A stretch of 64,000 bases of DNA from Chitinophagaceae bacterium PMP191F (GTDB taxonomy: Bacteria; Bacteroidota; Bacteroidia; Chitinophagales; Chitinophagaceae): contig LGYU01000016.1 of the NCBI GenBank assembly GCA_001302245.1, positions 186,001-250,000 of the forward strand, given 5' to 3'. The position numbers and the translations under genes were made by a program. Below are positions 41,197 to 50,487 of the stretch, piece by piece. Each line of letters begins with the position of its first letter. The stretch's first letter is position 1. A model generated the notes under the pieces. That model made no database searches. It was given only the letters and a program-made list of their open reading frames with translations, and was not told the origin of the DNA.

Positions 41197-41697
41197 CTAC
41201 TTCATTTGTTCAATAGCACTCCACCCTTCAGGTGTAATACCCATAATTTCGGTAACAACACCCAGTGTTTTATAGGTATCAAAAAAAGCCATCCGGGCAA
41301 TGGGATGATCCACTTCACTGACAACTACATACCCCTGCTCACGCAGTTCATCAGTGATCCGTTCAAAATCACTTACCGGTAAACGGAAAGCAAGATGTTG
41401 TGTTCCACCGGCGGGATACTGAGCGAGATAGTCATGGAACATACTCTGACCGGAAAGCGGCTGCACAAGTTCAATAAAAGTACCGCCATTATAGGTTTGA
41501 GCGGTTAACCATTCCCCGGCCACAACCTTACCATAATAAGACATATTGAGATCCTGTGCACGTACATGTTCCGGTGCAGGAAAGCCAGCAATGCCCAGGA
41601 CATTTGAAAGAAATTTTACAGCGGTATGAATATCCGGAACCACCCAACCGATCTGGGCCAGTTCAAGTTTTGCTATAGTATTGTTAATACTGCCCAT
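41197..41697 (-). CDS. VOC-family (glyoxalase/dioxygenase fold) protein
   Basis: 166 residues. LAQIGWVVPDIHTAVKFLSNVLGIAGFP starts the first paired beta-alpha-beta-beta-beta unit; LAFRLPVSDFERITDELREQGY begins the second. Metal ligands (His in TQHLAFR, Glu near TEIMG) are present but substrate cannot be told. 500-bp region up to ChaA contains no further gene. Downstream of the gene a short AT-rich intergenic stretch follows. Confidence 0.8.
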   Translation of the reverse strand: MGSINNTIAKLELAQIGWVVPDIHTAVKFLSNVLGIAGFPAPEHVRAQDLNMSYYGKVVAGEWLTAQTYNGGTFIELVQPLSGQSMFHDYLAQYPAGGTQHLAFRLPVSDFERITDELREQGYVVVSEVDHPIARMAFFDTYKTLGVVTEIMGITPEGWSAIEQMK

Positions 41698-41933
41698 ATT
41701 TGTTTACTTTCAGGTTAATGATTGAACAAAGTTAAAACGGACCTCTCTTTTTCTTCAGGGGCAATTACGTCAATAAAAAGGCAGTTCACGACTAATGTGT
41801 GGGGATTGAGATAAAAGTTTCAGATCAACAAGTAAACAATTCAGCCTGGGTACACTTCAAAACAAATATCTTTTAAAGCCTTTTTAATTTCAATATTCAG
41901 GCATCAGTAGCCAGGAATCTTATATTTAAATTT

Positions 41934-43013
41934 ATGAAGTTACAATTATCTATTCCTTTATGGCTTATTGTCACACCTGTACTGGGGTGGCTGGCAATTG
42001 TGTTTGGTCCTGCCAATGCCGGCATGCCGGTTATCATTCTCCTGTCAGTAGTGCTGATAGCATCTGTAATGGCCTCTGTGCATCTTGCAGAGATCATTGC
42101 TCATAAAGTAGGAGAACCTTTTGGAACGCTGATCCTGGCACTTGCTGTTACGATCATTGAACTGTCACTGATCGTTTCACTGATGTCTTCCGGTGGAGAA
42201 CAAAGTCTTACCCTTGCAAGAGACACCATTTTGGCAGCCAATATGATCATCCTGAATGGTATCATCGGCCTATCCATATTAGTAGGAGGACTGAAATTTC
42301 ATGAACAGGAGATCACCAAACACTCTGCTACTTCTGCCCTGGTAGCGCTTATATCTATCCTGATACTAACACTGGTCTTACCCAACTTTACCACCAGCAT
42401 TAATGGCCCGGAATACAACAAGGCTCAGCTCACATTTGTAGCGGTGGTATGTATTGTTATTTATGTGGCATTTGTATTTGTACAATCTGTACGCCACCGC
42501 GATTATTTTCTGCCTGCCGGGGAAAGTAATGAAGATCATCACGCAGAACCACCGTCCGGTAAAACAGCGCTTTTAAGCCTGTTGTTATTACTGGGTTGCC
42601 TGGGAGCAGTGGTTTTACTGGCAAAATCGCTTTCGCCTGCCATAGAAACGGGAGTTGACAAAATGGGCGCCCCCCAATCGCTGGTAGGTGTTATTATCGC
42701 CATGATCATATTGCTGCCTGAAGGAATTGCGGCAATACAGGCTGCAAGAAAGAACAGGTTACAGACCAGTATGAACCTGGCGCTGGGGTCTGCACTGGCC
42801 AGCACCGGCCTCACCATTCCGGCTGTAGCTGTATACTCATTGTTCAGCGGCTCTACGGTACTACTAGGCATAAGTACTTCCTCGATAGTACTGCTGATGC
42901 TTTCGGTATTTATCGTTATGCTATCACTGGTAACAGGCAGAACCAATATACTTTATGGCATTGTACTGCTTACGATTTTTGCAACATATCTTTTCACAAG
43001 TATTATACCATAG
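41934..43013 (+). CDS. chaA: Calcium/proton antiporter ChaA family
   Basis: 359 residues, 10-11 hydrophobic segments. Two inverted CaCA-type repeats: helix motif VGEPFGTLILALAVTIIELSLI in the first half and GAPQSLVGVIIAMIILLPEGIAAIQAARKN in the second, both with the conserved acidic residues (TIIE and LLPEG). Exchanges Ca2+ (or Na+/K+) for H+ across the inner membrane. Central loop YFLPAGESNEDHHAEPPSG is His/Glu-rich. Convergent with the LuxR-type gene, 10-bp gap. Confidence 0.9.
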   Translation: MKLQLSIPLWLIVTPVLGWLAIVFGPANAGMPVIILLSVVLIASVMASVHLAEIIAHKVGEPFGTLILALAVTIIELSLIVSLMSSGGEQSLTLARDTILAANMIILNGIIGLSILVGGLKFHEQEITKHSATSALVALISILILTLVLPNFTTSINGPEYNKAQLTFVAVVCIVIYVAFVFVQSVRHRDYFLPAGESNEDHHAEPPSGKTALLSLLLLLGCLGAVVLLAKSLSPAIETGVDKMGAPQSLVGVIIAMIILLPEGIAAIQAARKNRLQTSMNLALGSALASTGLTIPAVAVYSLFSGSTVLLGISTSSIVLLMLSVFIVMLSLVTGRTNILYGIVLLTIFATYLFTSIIP

Positions 43014-43023
43014 ATGTATATTA

Positions 43024-43782
43024 TTAAATCAGCTTACTGCTCACAGCATACGACAATGCTTCCACTATACTACTTACCTCCAGGCGTTCAAAGATCTTTC
43101 TGCGGTAGTATTTAACGGTATCAGGTACCACAAAAAGCTTGTCAGCAATTTGCTGAATGGTAAGTCCCTGGGCGTGCAGGCGCAGCACTTCTGTTTCTCT
43201 TTCGGTGAGTACAGGCTTTTCCGTTTTACGCCATATTTTCTTATCAGCAATCAGCTCCCACATCTCACCAGACCCCTGTTTATAAATACGGGCGTTACCA
43301 GCCTCCTGGTGAGGAGACAGCGATACCAGGCACATGGCCTTCCACATTTTGCCATCGGGGGTAAGAAAAAGCGGTGTTAGTTTATGATTGATCAGGATAT
43401 ACCTGCCTTCTTTACTGACCAGGTGAAAGTCATAAGTGATACTGTAAAGTTTTCTTTCCGCTGGGAGTAGCTGCGCATAAAAATCAAACCCCACCTCGTT
43501 GACCAGCGTCAGTAGCGCCAGGTCTTTTTCAGGAACATTCCGGAAATAGAACTCATAGCCCAGTTGCAGCACTTCTTCAGCCGAATGACCGCATAGAAAT
43601 AACGGGTTCTCCGATACATATTCAAACGACATATTGGTATAATCGATCAGGTACACACTTTCGTATGTCAGGCGCGCAAAGGCTTTTACCACTTCCAGGT
43701 AATGCTGCTCAGCATCCGGCACTTCTCCTAGCCTGTTCTTTGTCAACAGACCTGAACTGGAATTATTTTTCATAAAAAGCAT
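43024..43782 (-). CDS. PAS-domain LuxR-type transcriptional regulator
   Basis: 252 residues. N-terminal PAS-like sensor (FEYVSENPLFLCGHSAEEVL, then YSITYDFHLVSKEGRYILINH) and a C-terminal LuxR/GerE helix-turn-helix (LTERETEVLRLHAQGLTIQQIADKLFVVPDTVKYYRRKIFERL). No receiver domain. The PAS region resembles that of the AraC-type regulator at 55950-56942. Start at 43782; ATG 43773 is an alternative. It may regulate the divergent gene at 43864. Confidence 0.88.
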   Translation of the reverse strand: MLFMKNNSSSGLLTKNRLGEVPDAEQHYLEVVKAFARLTYESVYLIDYTNMSFEYVSENPLFLCGHSAEEVLQLGYEFYFRNVPEKDLALLTLVNEVGFDFYAQLLPAERKLYSITYDFHLVSKEGRYILINHKLTPLFLTPDGKMWKAMCLVSLSPHQEAGNARIYKQGSGEMWELIADKKIWRKTEKPVLTERETEVLRLHAQGLTIQQIADKLFVVPDTVKYYRRKIFERLEVSSIVEALSYAVSSKLI

Positions 43783-43863
43783 TTAACTGGCTGCAAATTT
43801 ACACTCAAGTGTAGGGTTTAACAGATTTTTTGTCTTGACTTTTGCCAGAAACCGGACTGTATC

Positions 43864-44100
43864 ATGAAATTATTAAGTGCCAGTACTGAAAAACTACGCC
43901 AGACTGAGGCGACACTTAAAAAACTATTAATCATTTTTTCAGCATTGGGGGGCACCGCTGTTATCATTCTTTTCTTTCTGAAGGCAAAATTCATCTTTTT
44001 TATCCCGGTACTGATGATGCCAGTCATTTTTGCGTCAATGGCAGCAAATCTGAAGGTCATCAGGACTGAATTAAAATCCCGTTCTTCAGGCACACGTTAA
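43864..44100 (+). CDS. Small two-helix membrane protein, unknown
   Basis: 78 residues: a polar N-terminal helix (STEKLRQTEATLKKLL), two hydrophobic spans (~20-38, ~43-62) and a basic tail (RTELKSRSSGTR). No family recognised. It lies divergent from the LuxR-type gene and 11 bp upstream of the DUF3667 gene, with which it is probably co-transcribed. Confidence 0.65.
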   Translation: MKLLSASTEKLRQTEATLKKLLIIFSALGGTAVIILFFLKAKFIFFIPVLMMPVIFASMAANLKVIRTELKSRSSGTR

Positions 44101-44111
44101 TAATCAAAGCA

Positions 44112-44828
44112 ATGAATTGTAGAAATTGTAACCAGAATATCAGTGAGAAGTACTGCGGCAATTGCGGCGTGCCGGTTGATCTGACAAGAGTTGACTCGCA
44201 TTATATCGTACATGAAATACAACATATACTGCATTTTGAAAAAGGTATCCTGTACACTGTCAAAGAGCTATTGCTGCGGCCCGGACAAAGCATCAGGACA
44301 TTTCTTACCGAAGACAGGAGCAGGCTTGTTAAGCCGATCATTTTTCTTATCATCACTTCGCTGATCTATACCACCATTGCCCATTTCTTTCATCTTGAAA
44401 GAACGAATACAATACCGGAAAAAGCTGCTCATTCAGCTATGGTAGCTATCATGGCATGGATTGAAAGTCACTACGGATATTCCAATATCATTATGGGAGT
44501 TATCGTCGGTGGGTGGCTGAAATTAATATGCAAAAAAAGCAGCTACAATTTCTTTGAAATATTGATCATGCTGTGTTTCGTAATGGGGGCAGGTATGCTG
44601 CTGCTTGCAATATTTACCCTGGTACAGGGAATAAGCGGCATTAACCTGCAACTGGTGGGCGGTACACTTACGTTCATCTATTGTCTATGGGCAATCGGGC
44701 AGTTCCTGGATGGAAAAAAAGGGCTCAGCTATTTGCTTGCATTTATAGCATACCTGCTGGGAATAATATCATTTACGGTATTAGCTGTTCTGACCGGTCT
44801 TTCAATAGACATTCTTAACACTATCTGA
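44112..44828 (+). CDS. DUF3667 membrane protein
   Basis: 238 residues. N-terminal zinc-ribbon-like CRNCNQNISEKYCGNCG, then VHEIQHILHFEKGILYTVKELLLRPGQSIRTFL and RLVKPIIFLIITSLIY, typical of DUF3667, followed by four to five membrane segments. Function unknown. 11 bp after the previous gene. Confidence 0.85.
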   Translation: MNCRNCNQNISEKYCGNCGVPVDLTRVDSHYIVHEIQHILHFEKGILYTVKELLLRPGQSIRTFLTEDRSRLVKPIIFLIITSLIYTTIAHFFHLERTNTIPEKAAHSAMVAIMAWIESHYGYSNIIMGVIVGGWLKLICKKSSYNFFEILIMLCFVMGAGMLLLAIFTLVQGISGINLQLVGGTLTFIYCLWAIGQFLDGKKGLSYLLAFIAYLLGIISFTVLAVLTGLSIDILNTI

Positions 44829-44908
44829 AAAAGCACGGTTTCCTGCCAGGTTGTTTTATCCGGAAATCGTTTTACATAAGTAGTTTTATTAAACATAGCC
44901 CTGGAAAG

Positions 44909-44940
44909 AAAAACAGGTTCGTGTCTACGAATCTGTTTTC
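44909..44940. terminator. Bidirectional terminator
   Basis: AAAACAGGTTCG / CGAATCTGTTTT, 12-bp stem with one G-T pair and a 6-nt loop, between the convergent DUF3667 and reductase genes. Confidence 0.8.
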
Positions 44941-44955
44941 TATTTATAAAAACCC

Positions 44956-45519
44956 TTATAAATCTATTACTTTTAATTTTGCAGGCTCATAAATGAGCTG
45001 TACTACACCCGATCTGAAAACATTTGTTTTGACCAGGTTTAGTTTCAATCGTTGTTGCAGGTTTTTAAACAATGGTTTACCTGTTCCCAATGCCACCGGG
45101 TGTACAGATAACCTGTATATGTCAATAAGACCGGCATTGATAAACGTTCTGATCAGACCGGCTCCGCCATACAACCAGATATCTTTCCCTTCCTGAGCTT
45201 TGATCTCAGCTACTTTACCAGCAATATTGGTATTGATAAACGTGGCGTTTTCATCTTGCCTGTTCTGGCTGGAAAAAACAAACTTATGCTTTGCATGCAC
45301 AGCCTTCCACAGATTCTGTTCCGCAGCACCGGCATTTGCATCCGGTTGAAAATCCCCCCAGGCATCATAACTGACCCTGCCGTAAAATATAGTGTCAATA
45401 CCGGCTAAAAACTCATCAAAGTTCATATCATCATCCAGGATGCACCAGTCAATTTCTCCATTAGTGCCTTCTATAAAACCATCCAGTGTTACAGCCAGAT
45501 CCAGGATCACTTTTCTCAT
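44956..45519 (-). CDS. Dihydrofolate-reductase-fold protein (RibD C-terminal family)
   Basis: 187 residues. MRKVILDLAVTLDGFIEGTNGEIDWCI is the standard start of YyaP/RibD-C reductases, with INTNIAGKVAEIKAQEGKDIWLYGGAGLIRTFINAGLIDIYRLS the NADPH-binding core. Probable NADPH-dependent reductase of unknown substrate. Single gene. A second, more distant member is at 61620-62318. Confidence 0.88.
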   Translation of the reverse strand: MRKVILDLAVTLDGFIEGTNGEIDWCILDDDMNFDEFLAGIDTIFYGRVSYDAWGDFQPDANAGAAEQNLWKAVHAKHKFVFSSQNRQDENATFINTNIAGKVAEIKAQEGKDIWLYGGAGLIRTFINAGLIDIYRLSVHPVALGTGKPLFKNLQQRLKLNLVKTNVFRSGVVQLIYEPAKLKVIDL

Positions 45520-45598
45520 ACCATAAAATCTTATACAGTGTTCTTCAATATTAAAGATCCAATGACAAAAAGCCTTTAACTGGTAAATGAAATCATTA

Positions 45599-46276
45599 TC
45601 ATTTGCCGGCTTCCTGTCTTTTCACCATCTCGTTGATCCATATAGGTGCAAAAGGAGAAGTACAGCCTTTGGAAACAGGATAATTGCGGTAGATACCCAG
45701 TTTTTCACCAATAGCAATAGCACGTTTGCGATGTTTCGGAAAGTTGATACCGATCTGTGCTAACGCGGAGTTCATGGTCCATTGCACCTCAGGTGCAGCA
45801 CCAGGCATTTCAGTTTCTATACGATCTAATATTTTATTCAGATCCAGCCCTTCGGGTTCTCTTGCTATTCTTCCGGCAGTTAAGCTCCACCCTGCCCTGG
45901 CTGCCCACACATTATCAGTATCCAGCCACCCTTCGCGGAGTGATTCTTTTCCGGGATGTTCTTTCAATACATAGCTGTTAAACCAATCCGCTACCTGTGG
46001 AAGATCAATAGACCTTACCATTTCATCTAGCTCGCTGGCTGATAGTTCTTTTGGCTTTATAATAAGGGTAGCCAGCAATTGTGCATCAATATTTTTGGTA
46101 TTCCACAATTCCAAAGCCAGTTTATGATCGGTCTTTATCTTTTGCGCTACGTTCCGGATATCGCCCATCTTAACACCAAACTGGTTATTTTTACCGGCTC
46201 CGTTTTTAATATTGAGCGCAATCATTTTTTCGTTACTTAGTGATTTAAGCTGGGCCAATGCTTCTTTCAGTGTCAT
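45599..46276 (-). CDS. DNA alkylation repair protein (AlkD/HEAT-like)
   Basis: 225 residues of paired helices (ALAQLKSLSNEKMIALNIKNGAG, FGVKMGDIRNVAQKIK, LALELWNTKNIDAQLLATLI). VRSIDLPQVADWFNSYVLKEHPG and WTMNSALAQIGI match the AlkD-type DNA glycosylase family that removes 3- or 7-alkylpurines. Length is normal for the family. Single gene. Confidence 0.88.
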   Translation of the reverse strand: MTLKEALAQLKSLSNEKMIALNIKNGAGKNNQFGVKMGDIRNVAQKIKTDHKLALELWNTKNIDAQLLATLIIKPKELSASELDEMVRSIDLPQVADWFNSYVLKEHPGKESLREGWLDTDNVWAARAGWSLTAGRIAREPEGLDLNKILDRIETEMPGAAPEVQWTMNSALAQIGINFPKHRKRAIAIGEKLGIYRNYPVSKGCTSPFAPIWINEMVKRQEAGK

Positions 46277-46486
46277 AACTGGTGATTCTTTTAGGTGTAG
46301 CCTTCATTTGCAAAGGCATAACAGAACACTACAAAGTTAACGGTTACCGGGGCTATTGTTGCACATGTGGACAAACTGGTAACACACTGCTTTATTCAGC
46401 AGTCCTGATAATATCTTCTGTGTATCACCGCACCCGTCTGTTCTTTGCAGTATAATTGATAGTATCTTGCTGTTTTAAGAACCGAT

Positions 46487-46946
46487 ATGTATACGAGAGA
46501 AGAGATTTCCAGGCAAAAACAAGCCTTCTGGACAACATTTGGCAGGTATATGCAACCGGTATTGTCTGTGGAGGGCTCACCCGTAAACTGGATCAACTAC
46601 AAAACCGGCATCAGTGGCATCAGCTTTAAAATGGATGCAGACCGTGATCATGCAGTGATTATGATCTTGTTGTCACACAGCAGTGCTGCCGTACAGCAGT
46701 TGCACTATGATACCTTTGTACAGTTAAAAAGCATGCTGCAGGAATCGCTGGAAGAAACTGACTGGATATGGCAACAGACAAACATCCAGACAACCGGCAA
46801 AAAAGACCGTTTCTATCAGCAAAACACTTAAAGGGGTCAATATTCATAATCAATCCGATTGGGCAACCATTATTTCATTCCTCAAACCCAGGATCATGGC
46901 ACTGGATGCATTCTGGAGCATGGCAAAGTATTCATTTGAAGCGTGA
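46487..46946 (+). pseudogene. DUF4268 protein, split by single-base insertion in an A run
   Basis: Frame 1 (46487-46831) gives the first 108 family-like residues (EEISRQKQAFWTTFGRYMQP, ISFKMDADRDHAVIMI, LEETDWIWQQTN) then changes to noise and stops. The other frame continues exactly where the family would: TVSISKTLKGVNIHNQSDWATII, SFLKPRIMALDAFWSMAKYSF, stop at 46946. The switch lies at A6 (46799-46804); five A would restore a protein of about 152 residues. Either a homopolymer sequencing error or a real frameshift. DUF4268 function is unknown; some copies sit in restriction loci. Confidence 0.8.
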
Positions 46947-47130
46947 AATGTCAAATATGAAACGTGCACAATGCCTGGCGACCCACCGGATACCAGATTC
47001 CTGATTCCGCATCCTAACCTTAACAACCAACCTACTTTTCAACAAAATCCCCATTTTTTATGTAAATCCCTGCATCACTGTATCTTTCATAGAAATAGCA
47101 TGGTTAGTACTGACCATAAACTATCTTTTT

Positions 47131-47792
47131 ATGAAGACAATCGCCTTATCCTTCTTATTAGTGATATTTTCATTATGCTCAGCTTTCGGACAAACCGGGC
47201 AAGACAGCCTGGTCGTTTTTATCGGGAAAAGATATCACTCACCTACACTCCAATAGAATCCCCTGTTGACACCATTATCAAGGGCAAAGACACTACCTAC
47301 CGCAAACAGTTCCCCGTAATTATGGACAACAAGTATATTGCGAAGTATAAGGTCCTGCAACTGGTGCATGGAATTTATCAATGGGATACCATTGTGTTTA
47401 CTGTATTTGACCACTATGGCATACCGGCATTTTCAAAATTTCCTACGGTGCTGTTATTTCTTTCTTATTACAACGGGAAACTATATCATGAAAAATACCA
47501 GTATTTTGATCTGTATATCACCCGCAGCGGCAGGTGGGCGAGCCCCTATCCTGCCGGAGACTACAATCATCCGTATAAAGGCAGCATTACAGTGAAGCCG
47601 GAAAAAATCCCTTTTACAAACCAAGTTTCATTTCCCGTAAACGGGTTAACCAGTAAACAGGTACAAACAATATATCCGGCACCTTATTATGAAATCAAAG
47701 ACGGTAAAGCCATTGCCATCTACGGCAACTATGTGGATGACCTTTTCAAACTTAAACAACAGACTATTTTAAAGGCAAGAGGAATATACTAA
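47131..47792 (+). pseudogene. Exported protein split by single-base deletion
   Basis: ATG 47131 opens a signal peptide (MKTIALSFLLVIFSLCSAFGQ) followed by TGQDSLVVFIGK, which stops at once. The next frame continues with ISLTYTPIESPVDTIIKGKD, a beta-rich stretch (FPVIMDNKYIAKYKVLQLVHGIYQWDTIVFTVFDHYGIP) and ends at 47792 with ILKARGIY. One added A in GGGAAAAGAT (about 47222) would join them into about 220 residues. I do not recognise the domain. It may be a sequencing artefact like the neighbour at 46487. Confidence 0.65.
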
Positions 47793-47896
47793 GCGATCTC
47801 CATCAAGCAATATTTACCAGCCAGATAACTATTACGCACTGCAAAAGGTTGTCATCCCCTGCAACAACTTCATTAATAATTCCAAAAAAAATTTGC

Positions 47897-47938
47897 GCAG
47901 TTAAATAGCTGCACATATATTTGCAGTCAAATAACTGC
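47897..47938. promoter_or_regulatory. Twin 16-bp ArsR-type operators around the -7 element
   Basis: GCAGTTAAATAGCTGC (47897-47912) and GCAGTCAAATAACTGC (47923-47938) are palindrome-like copies starting 26 bp apart. The -7 element TATATTTG (47916-47923) lies between them. The second copy ends 5 bp before the arsR ATG at 47944. They fit autorepression by the HTH protein. Confidence 0.75.
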
Positions 47939-47943
47939 ATAAA

Positions 47944-48264
47944 ATGGAATTAAGGAGAGACGTGTTCCAGGCCATTGCCGACCCTACACGGAGAGCCATT
48001 CTTACATTGGTGGCGTTACAGGCCATGACACCCGGTGCAATAGCCGATAATTTTGATTCGTCCCGGCAAACGATCTCTAAACATATACAGATACTTACCG
48101 AATGCGAACTGTTACAACAGCAGCAGAACGGCCGCGAGATCTATTATCACTTCAATGCTAAAAAGATGAAAGAAATAGCAGACTTCATTGAGCCATTCCG
48201 CAATATGTGGGAAGACAGATTTAACAAACTGGAAGCTGTAATGAAAAAATACAAATCAAAATAA
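47944..48264 (+). CDS. ArsR-type HTH regulator
   Basis: 106 residues. Winged HTH with [46 protein letters not shown], and the wing [16 protein letters not shown]. Cysteine pair of metal sensors is absent (single Cys in TECELL), so it is the ligand- or stress-type regulator commonly found in front of SRPBCC genes. Followed 9 bp later by such a gene; operators at 47897-47938. Confidence 0.9.
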   Translation: MELRRDVFQAIADPTRRAILTLVALQAMTPGAIADNFDSSRQTISKHIQILTECELLQQQQNGREIYYHFNAKKMKEIADFIEPFRNMWEDRFNKLEAVMKKYKSK

Positions 48265-48273
48265 CAGTGCCAT

Positions 48274-48738
48274 ATGCAAAGAAAAACAACACTGCATGCA
48301 GAAGAGGGTAAACAGGAGATCCTGATAACAAGGGAATTTGATCTGCCACTGGAATTACTTTTCAAAGCATATACAGAGGCCGACATTGTTGAACAATGGA
48401 TGGGAACCAACGTACTGAAGCTTGAGAACAAACAGCACGGAAGTTACCTGTTTGAAACCACTGATCCCAAAGGCAACAAACACAGGTTCAACGGCACCAT
48501 TCATGAGTTCACCCCCCACCGGAAGATCACCCGCACATTTGAAATGGAAAACACGCCTTTCCCGGTTCAACTGGAGTTCCTGGAATTTGAGCAACTGACA
48601 GATGATACCAGTAAACTGAGTATGCATATTATATACCGTTCTATAGCAGACAGAGACCAGATGCTGAAACTTCCTTTTGCCCAGGGCATCAATATGGCAC
48701 ATAACCGCATACAGGACATTGTAAGCAAATTAAAATAA
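48274..48738 (+). CDS. SRPBCC/AHSA1-family protein
   Basis: 154 residues. ILITREFDLPLELLFKAYTEADIVEQWMG is the AHSA1-type start. HRFNGTIHEFTPHRKITRTFEME and LPFAQGINMAHNRIQDIV complete the fold. Partner of the ArsR-type regulator in a conserved pair; ligand unknown. 6 bp before DoxX gene. Confidence 0.88.
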   Translation: MQRKTTLHAEEGKQEILITREFDLPLELLFKAYTEADIVEQWMGTNVLKLENKQHGSYLFETTDPKGNKHRFNGTIHEFTPHRKITRTFEMENTPFPVQLEFLEFEQLTDDTSKLSMHIIYRSIADRDQMLKLPFAQGINMAHNRIQDIVSKLK

Positions 48739-48744
48739 CATACC

Positions 48745-49128
48745 ATGACAAAAAGAAACAAGATCATCTACTGGATCGCTACCGCCTGGCTTTCACTGGG
48801 AATGTTGTCTACCGGCATTGTACAGTTACTCAGGGTAAAAGAAGAAGCAGCACTGTTTACACACCTGGGATACCCACTCTACTTTCTCACCATACTGGGT
48901 GCCTGGAAATTACTGGGTGTTATTGCTGTACTTATTCCTAAATTTCCGGTAGTAAAAGAATGGGCCTATGCGGGCTTTTTCTTGTCCATGTCGGGTGCTG
49001 TTATTTCGCATGCCGCAGTGGGCGATCCGGCTAAAGAGTCATTTGGCCCGGTTTTATTGATCGTTTTAACAGTAATATCCTGGTATTTCAGACCGGCAGA
49101 CAGAAAGCTTGTTTTGGTTAATCATTAA
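48745..49128 (+). CDS. DoxX-family membrane protein
   Basis: 127 residues with four hydrophobic spans. YWIATAWLSLGMLSTGIVQLLRVKEEAALFTHLGYPLYFLTILGAWKLLGVIAVLIPKFPVVKEWAYAGF is the DoxX signature layout. Its role is not well defined; family members are linked to redox or thiol stress. Third gene of the operon. Confidence 0.88.
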   Translation: MTKRNKIIYWIATAWLSLGMLSTGIVQLLRVKEEAALFTHLGYPLYFLTILGAWKLLGVIAVLIPKFPVVKEWAYAGFFLSMSGAVISHAAVGDPAKESFGPVLLIVLTVISWYFRPADRKLVLVNH

Positions 49129-49138
49129 AACGAAGATC

Positions 49139-49717
49139 ATGAACCCGGAGGTTGATTTCTTTTTTGACAAAGATTCACAATGGCAGCAGGCTTACGGACA
49201 ACTAAGAAAGGTTGTTCTGGATTGCGGACTTACCGAAACATTAAAATGGGGCAATCCCTGTTACATGTATGGCGATAGCAATATTGTACTGATACATGGC
49301 TTTAAAGAATATTGCGCATTGCTGTTTTTTAAAGGTGTATTGCTGAATGATCCGGATGGAATATTGATCCGGCAAACAAAGAATGTGCAGGCTGCCCGCC
49401 AGCTCCGGTTCACCAATGCCCGGGAAATCAGTAAACTGGCTAAAACCATTAAGGCCTATATTTACGAAGCTATTGAAGTGGAAAAGGCAGGATTGAAAGT
49501 GAAACTGAAAAAGAGTTCAGAATTTGAAATGGTGAAGGAATTTAAAACCAGGTTAGATAAAAAGCCGGCCTTGAAGAAAGCTTTTGAAGCACTGACACCA
49601 GGCAGACAAAGAGCTTACTTATTATATTTCTCCCAGGCCAAACAAGCTAAAACCAGGGAGGAAAGGGTAGAAAAGAGTATTGCGCAGATTCTTGATGGAA
49701 AAGGGCTAAACGATTAA
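49139..49717 (+). CDS. DUF1801/YdeI-family protein
   Basis: 192 residues from ATG 49139. Start PEVDFFFDKDSQWQQAYGQLRKVVLDCGLTETLKWGNPCYMY is the DUF1801 part; the C-terminal LKKAFEALTPGRQRAYLLYFSQAKQAKTREERVEKSI is the YdeI-type tail seen in bacteriocin-protection-like proteins. 10 bp after DoxX, so fourth member of the ArsR operon. An upstream in-frame start at 49109 would overlap DoxX and is unlikely. Confidence 0.88.
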   Translation: MNPEVDFFFDKDSQWQQAYGQLRKVVLDCGLTETLKWGNPCYMYGDSNIVLIHGFKEYCALLFFKGVLLNDPDGILIRQTKNVQAARQLRFTNAREISKLAKTIKAYIYEAIEVEKAGLKVKLKKSSEFEMVKEFKTRLDKKPALKKAFEALTPGRQRAYLLYFSQAKQAKTREERVEKSIAQILDGKGLND

Positions 49718-49844
49718 AAATACCGGCACCGGACAACAATACCGAAAACAGGCAATTATGCAATACCCAGGTCTGATAACACCCAACCTGTTAACCAATT
49801 CCAATAGTCTCATTTGCATTTACTACCTGTAAAGCATCAGCAAT

Positions 49845-50411
49845 ATGACCAGCAGTAAAAAGAAATTATCAGCAGAACAACGTTCAGCATTGCTTAGTAC
49901 ATTAAAGACACGTTTTGAAAAGAACATGAAACGGCATAAAGACCTTGAATGGTTGAAAGTGGCAGCAAAGCTGGAAGCCAGCGAGCATAAGTTATGGTCG
50001 CTTCATGAAATGGAAAACACCGGTGGTGAACCTGATGTTGTTGGTCATGATACAAAAACCGGCGAATATATTTTCTATGATTGCTGTGCAGAAAGTCCTA
50101 AAGAACGCAGAAGTATTTGTTATGACCATGAGGCACTGGAAAAAAGGAAAGAACACAAACCTGCCGATAGTGCTGTGAATATGGCTGCCGACATGGGCAT
50201 TACCCTGCTAACAGAAGAAGAATACCGTGCGCTGCAGCAATTGGGCACATTCGATCTGAAAACCTCCAGTTGGATAGATACCCCCGCTCCTATCAGGAAA
50301 CTTGGCGGCGCATTGTTTTGCGATCGCCGTTATGATCATGTATTTACATATCACAATGGTGCAGAATCCTATTATGCAGCCAGGGGCTTTCGTGGTTCGC
50401 TGAGAGTATGA
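49845..50411 (+). CDS. DUF4256 protein
   Basis: 188 residues. Recognised by LKTRFEKNMKRHKDLEWLKVAAKLEASEHKLWSLHEMENTGGEPDVV and by YIFYDCCAESPKERRSICYDHEALEKRK. Soluble, function unknown. A 127-bp gap separates it from the previous operon, where no further gene is seen. Confidence 0.88.
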   Translation: MTSSKKKLSAEQRSALLSTLKTRFEKNMKRHKDLEWLKVAAKLEASEHKLWSLHEMENTGGEPDVVGHDTKTGEYIFYDCCAESPKERRSICYDHEALEKRKEHKPADSAVNMAADMGITLLTEEEYRALQQLGTFDLKTSSWIDTPAPIRKLGGALFCDRRYDHVFTYHNGAESYYAARGFRGSLRV

Positions 50412-50487
50412 TGCTTATTTTTGTTATGTCTGGCCAGAGACCGGCGCCTATCCAGAAGCAGGTATCCCTTTCAGAACAACCGTGTCA

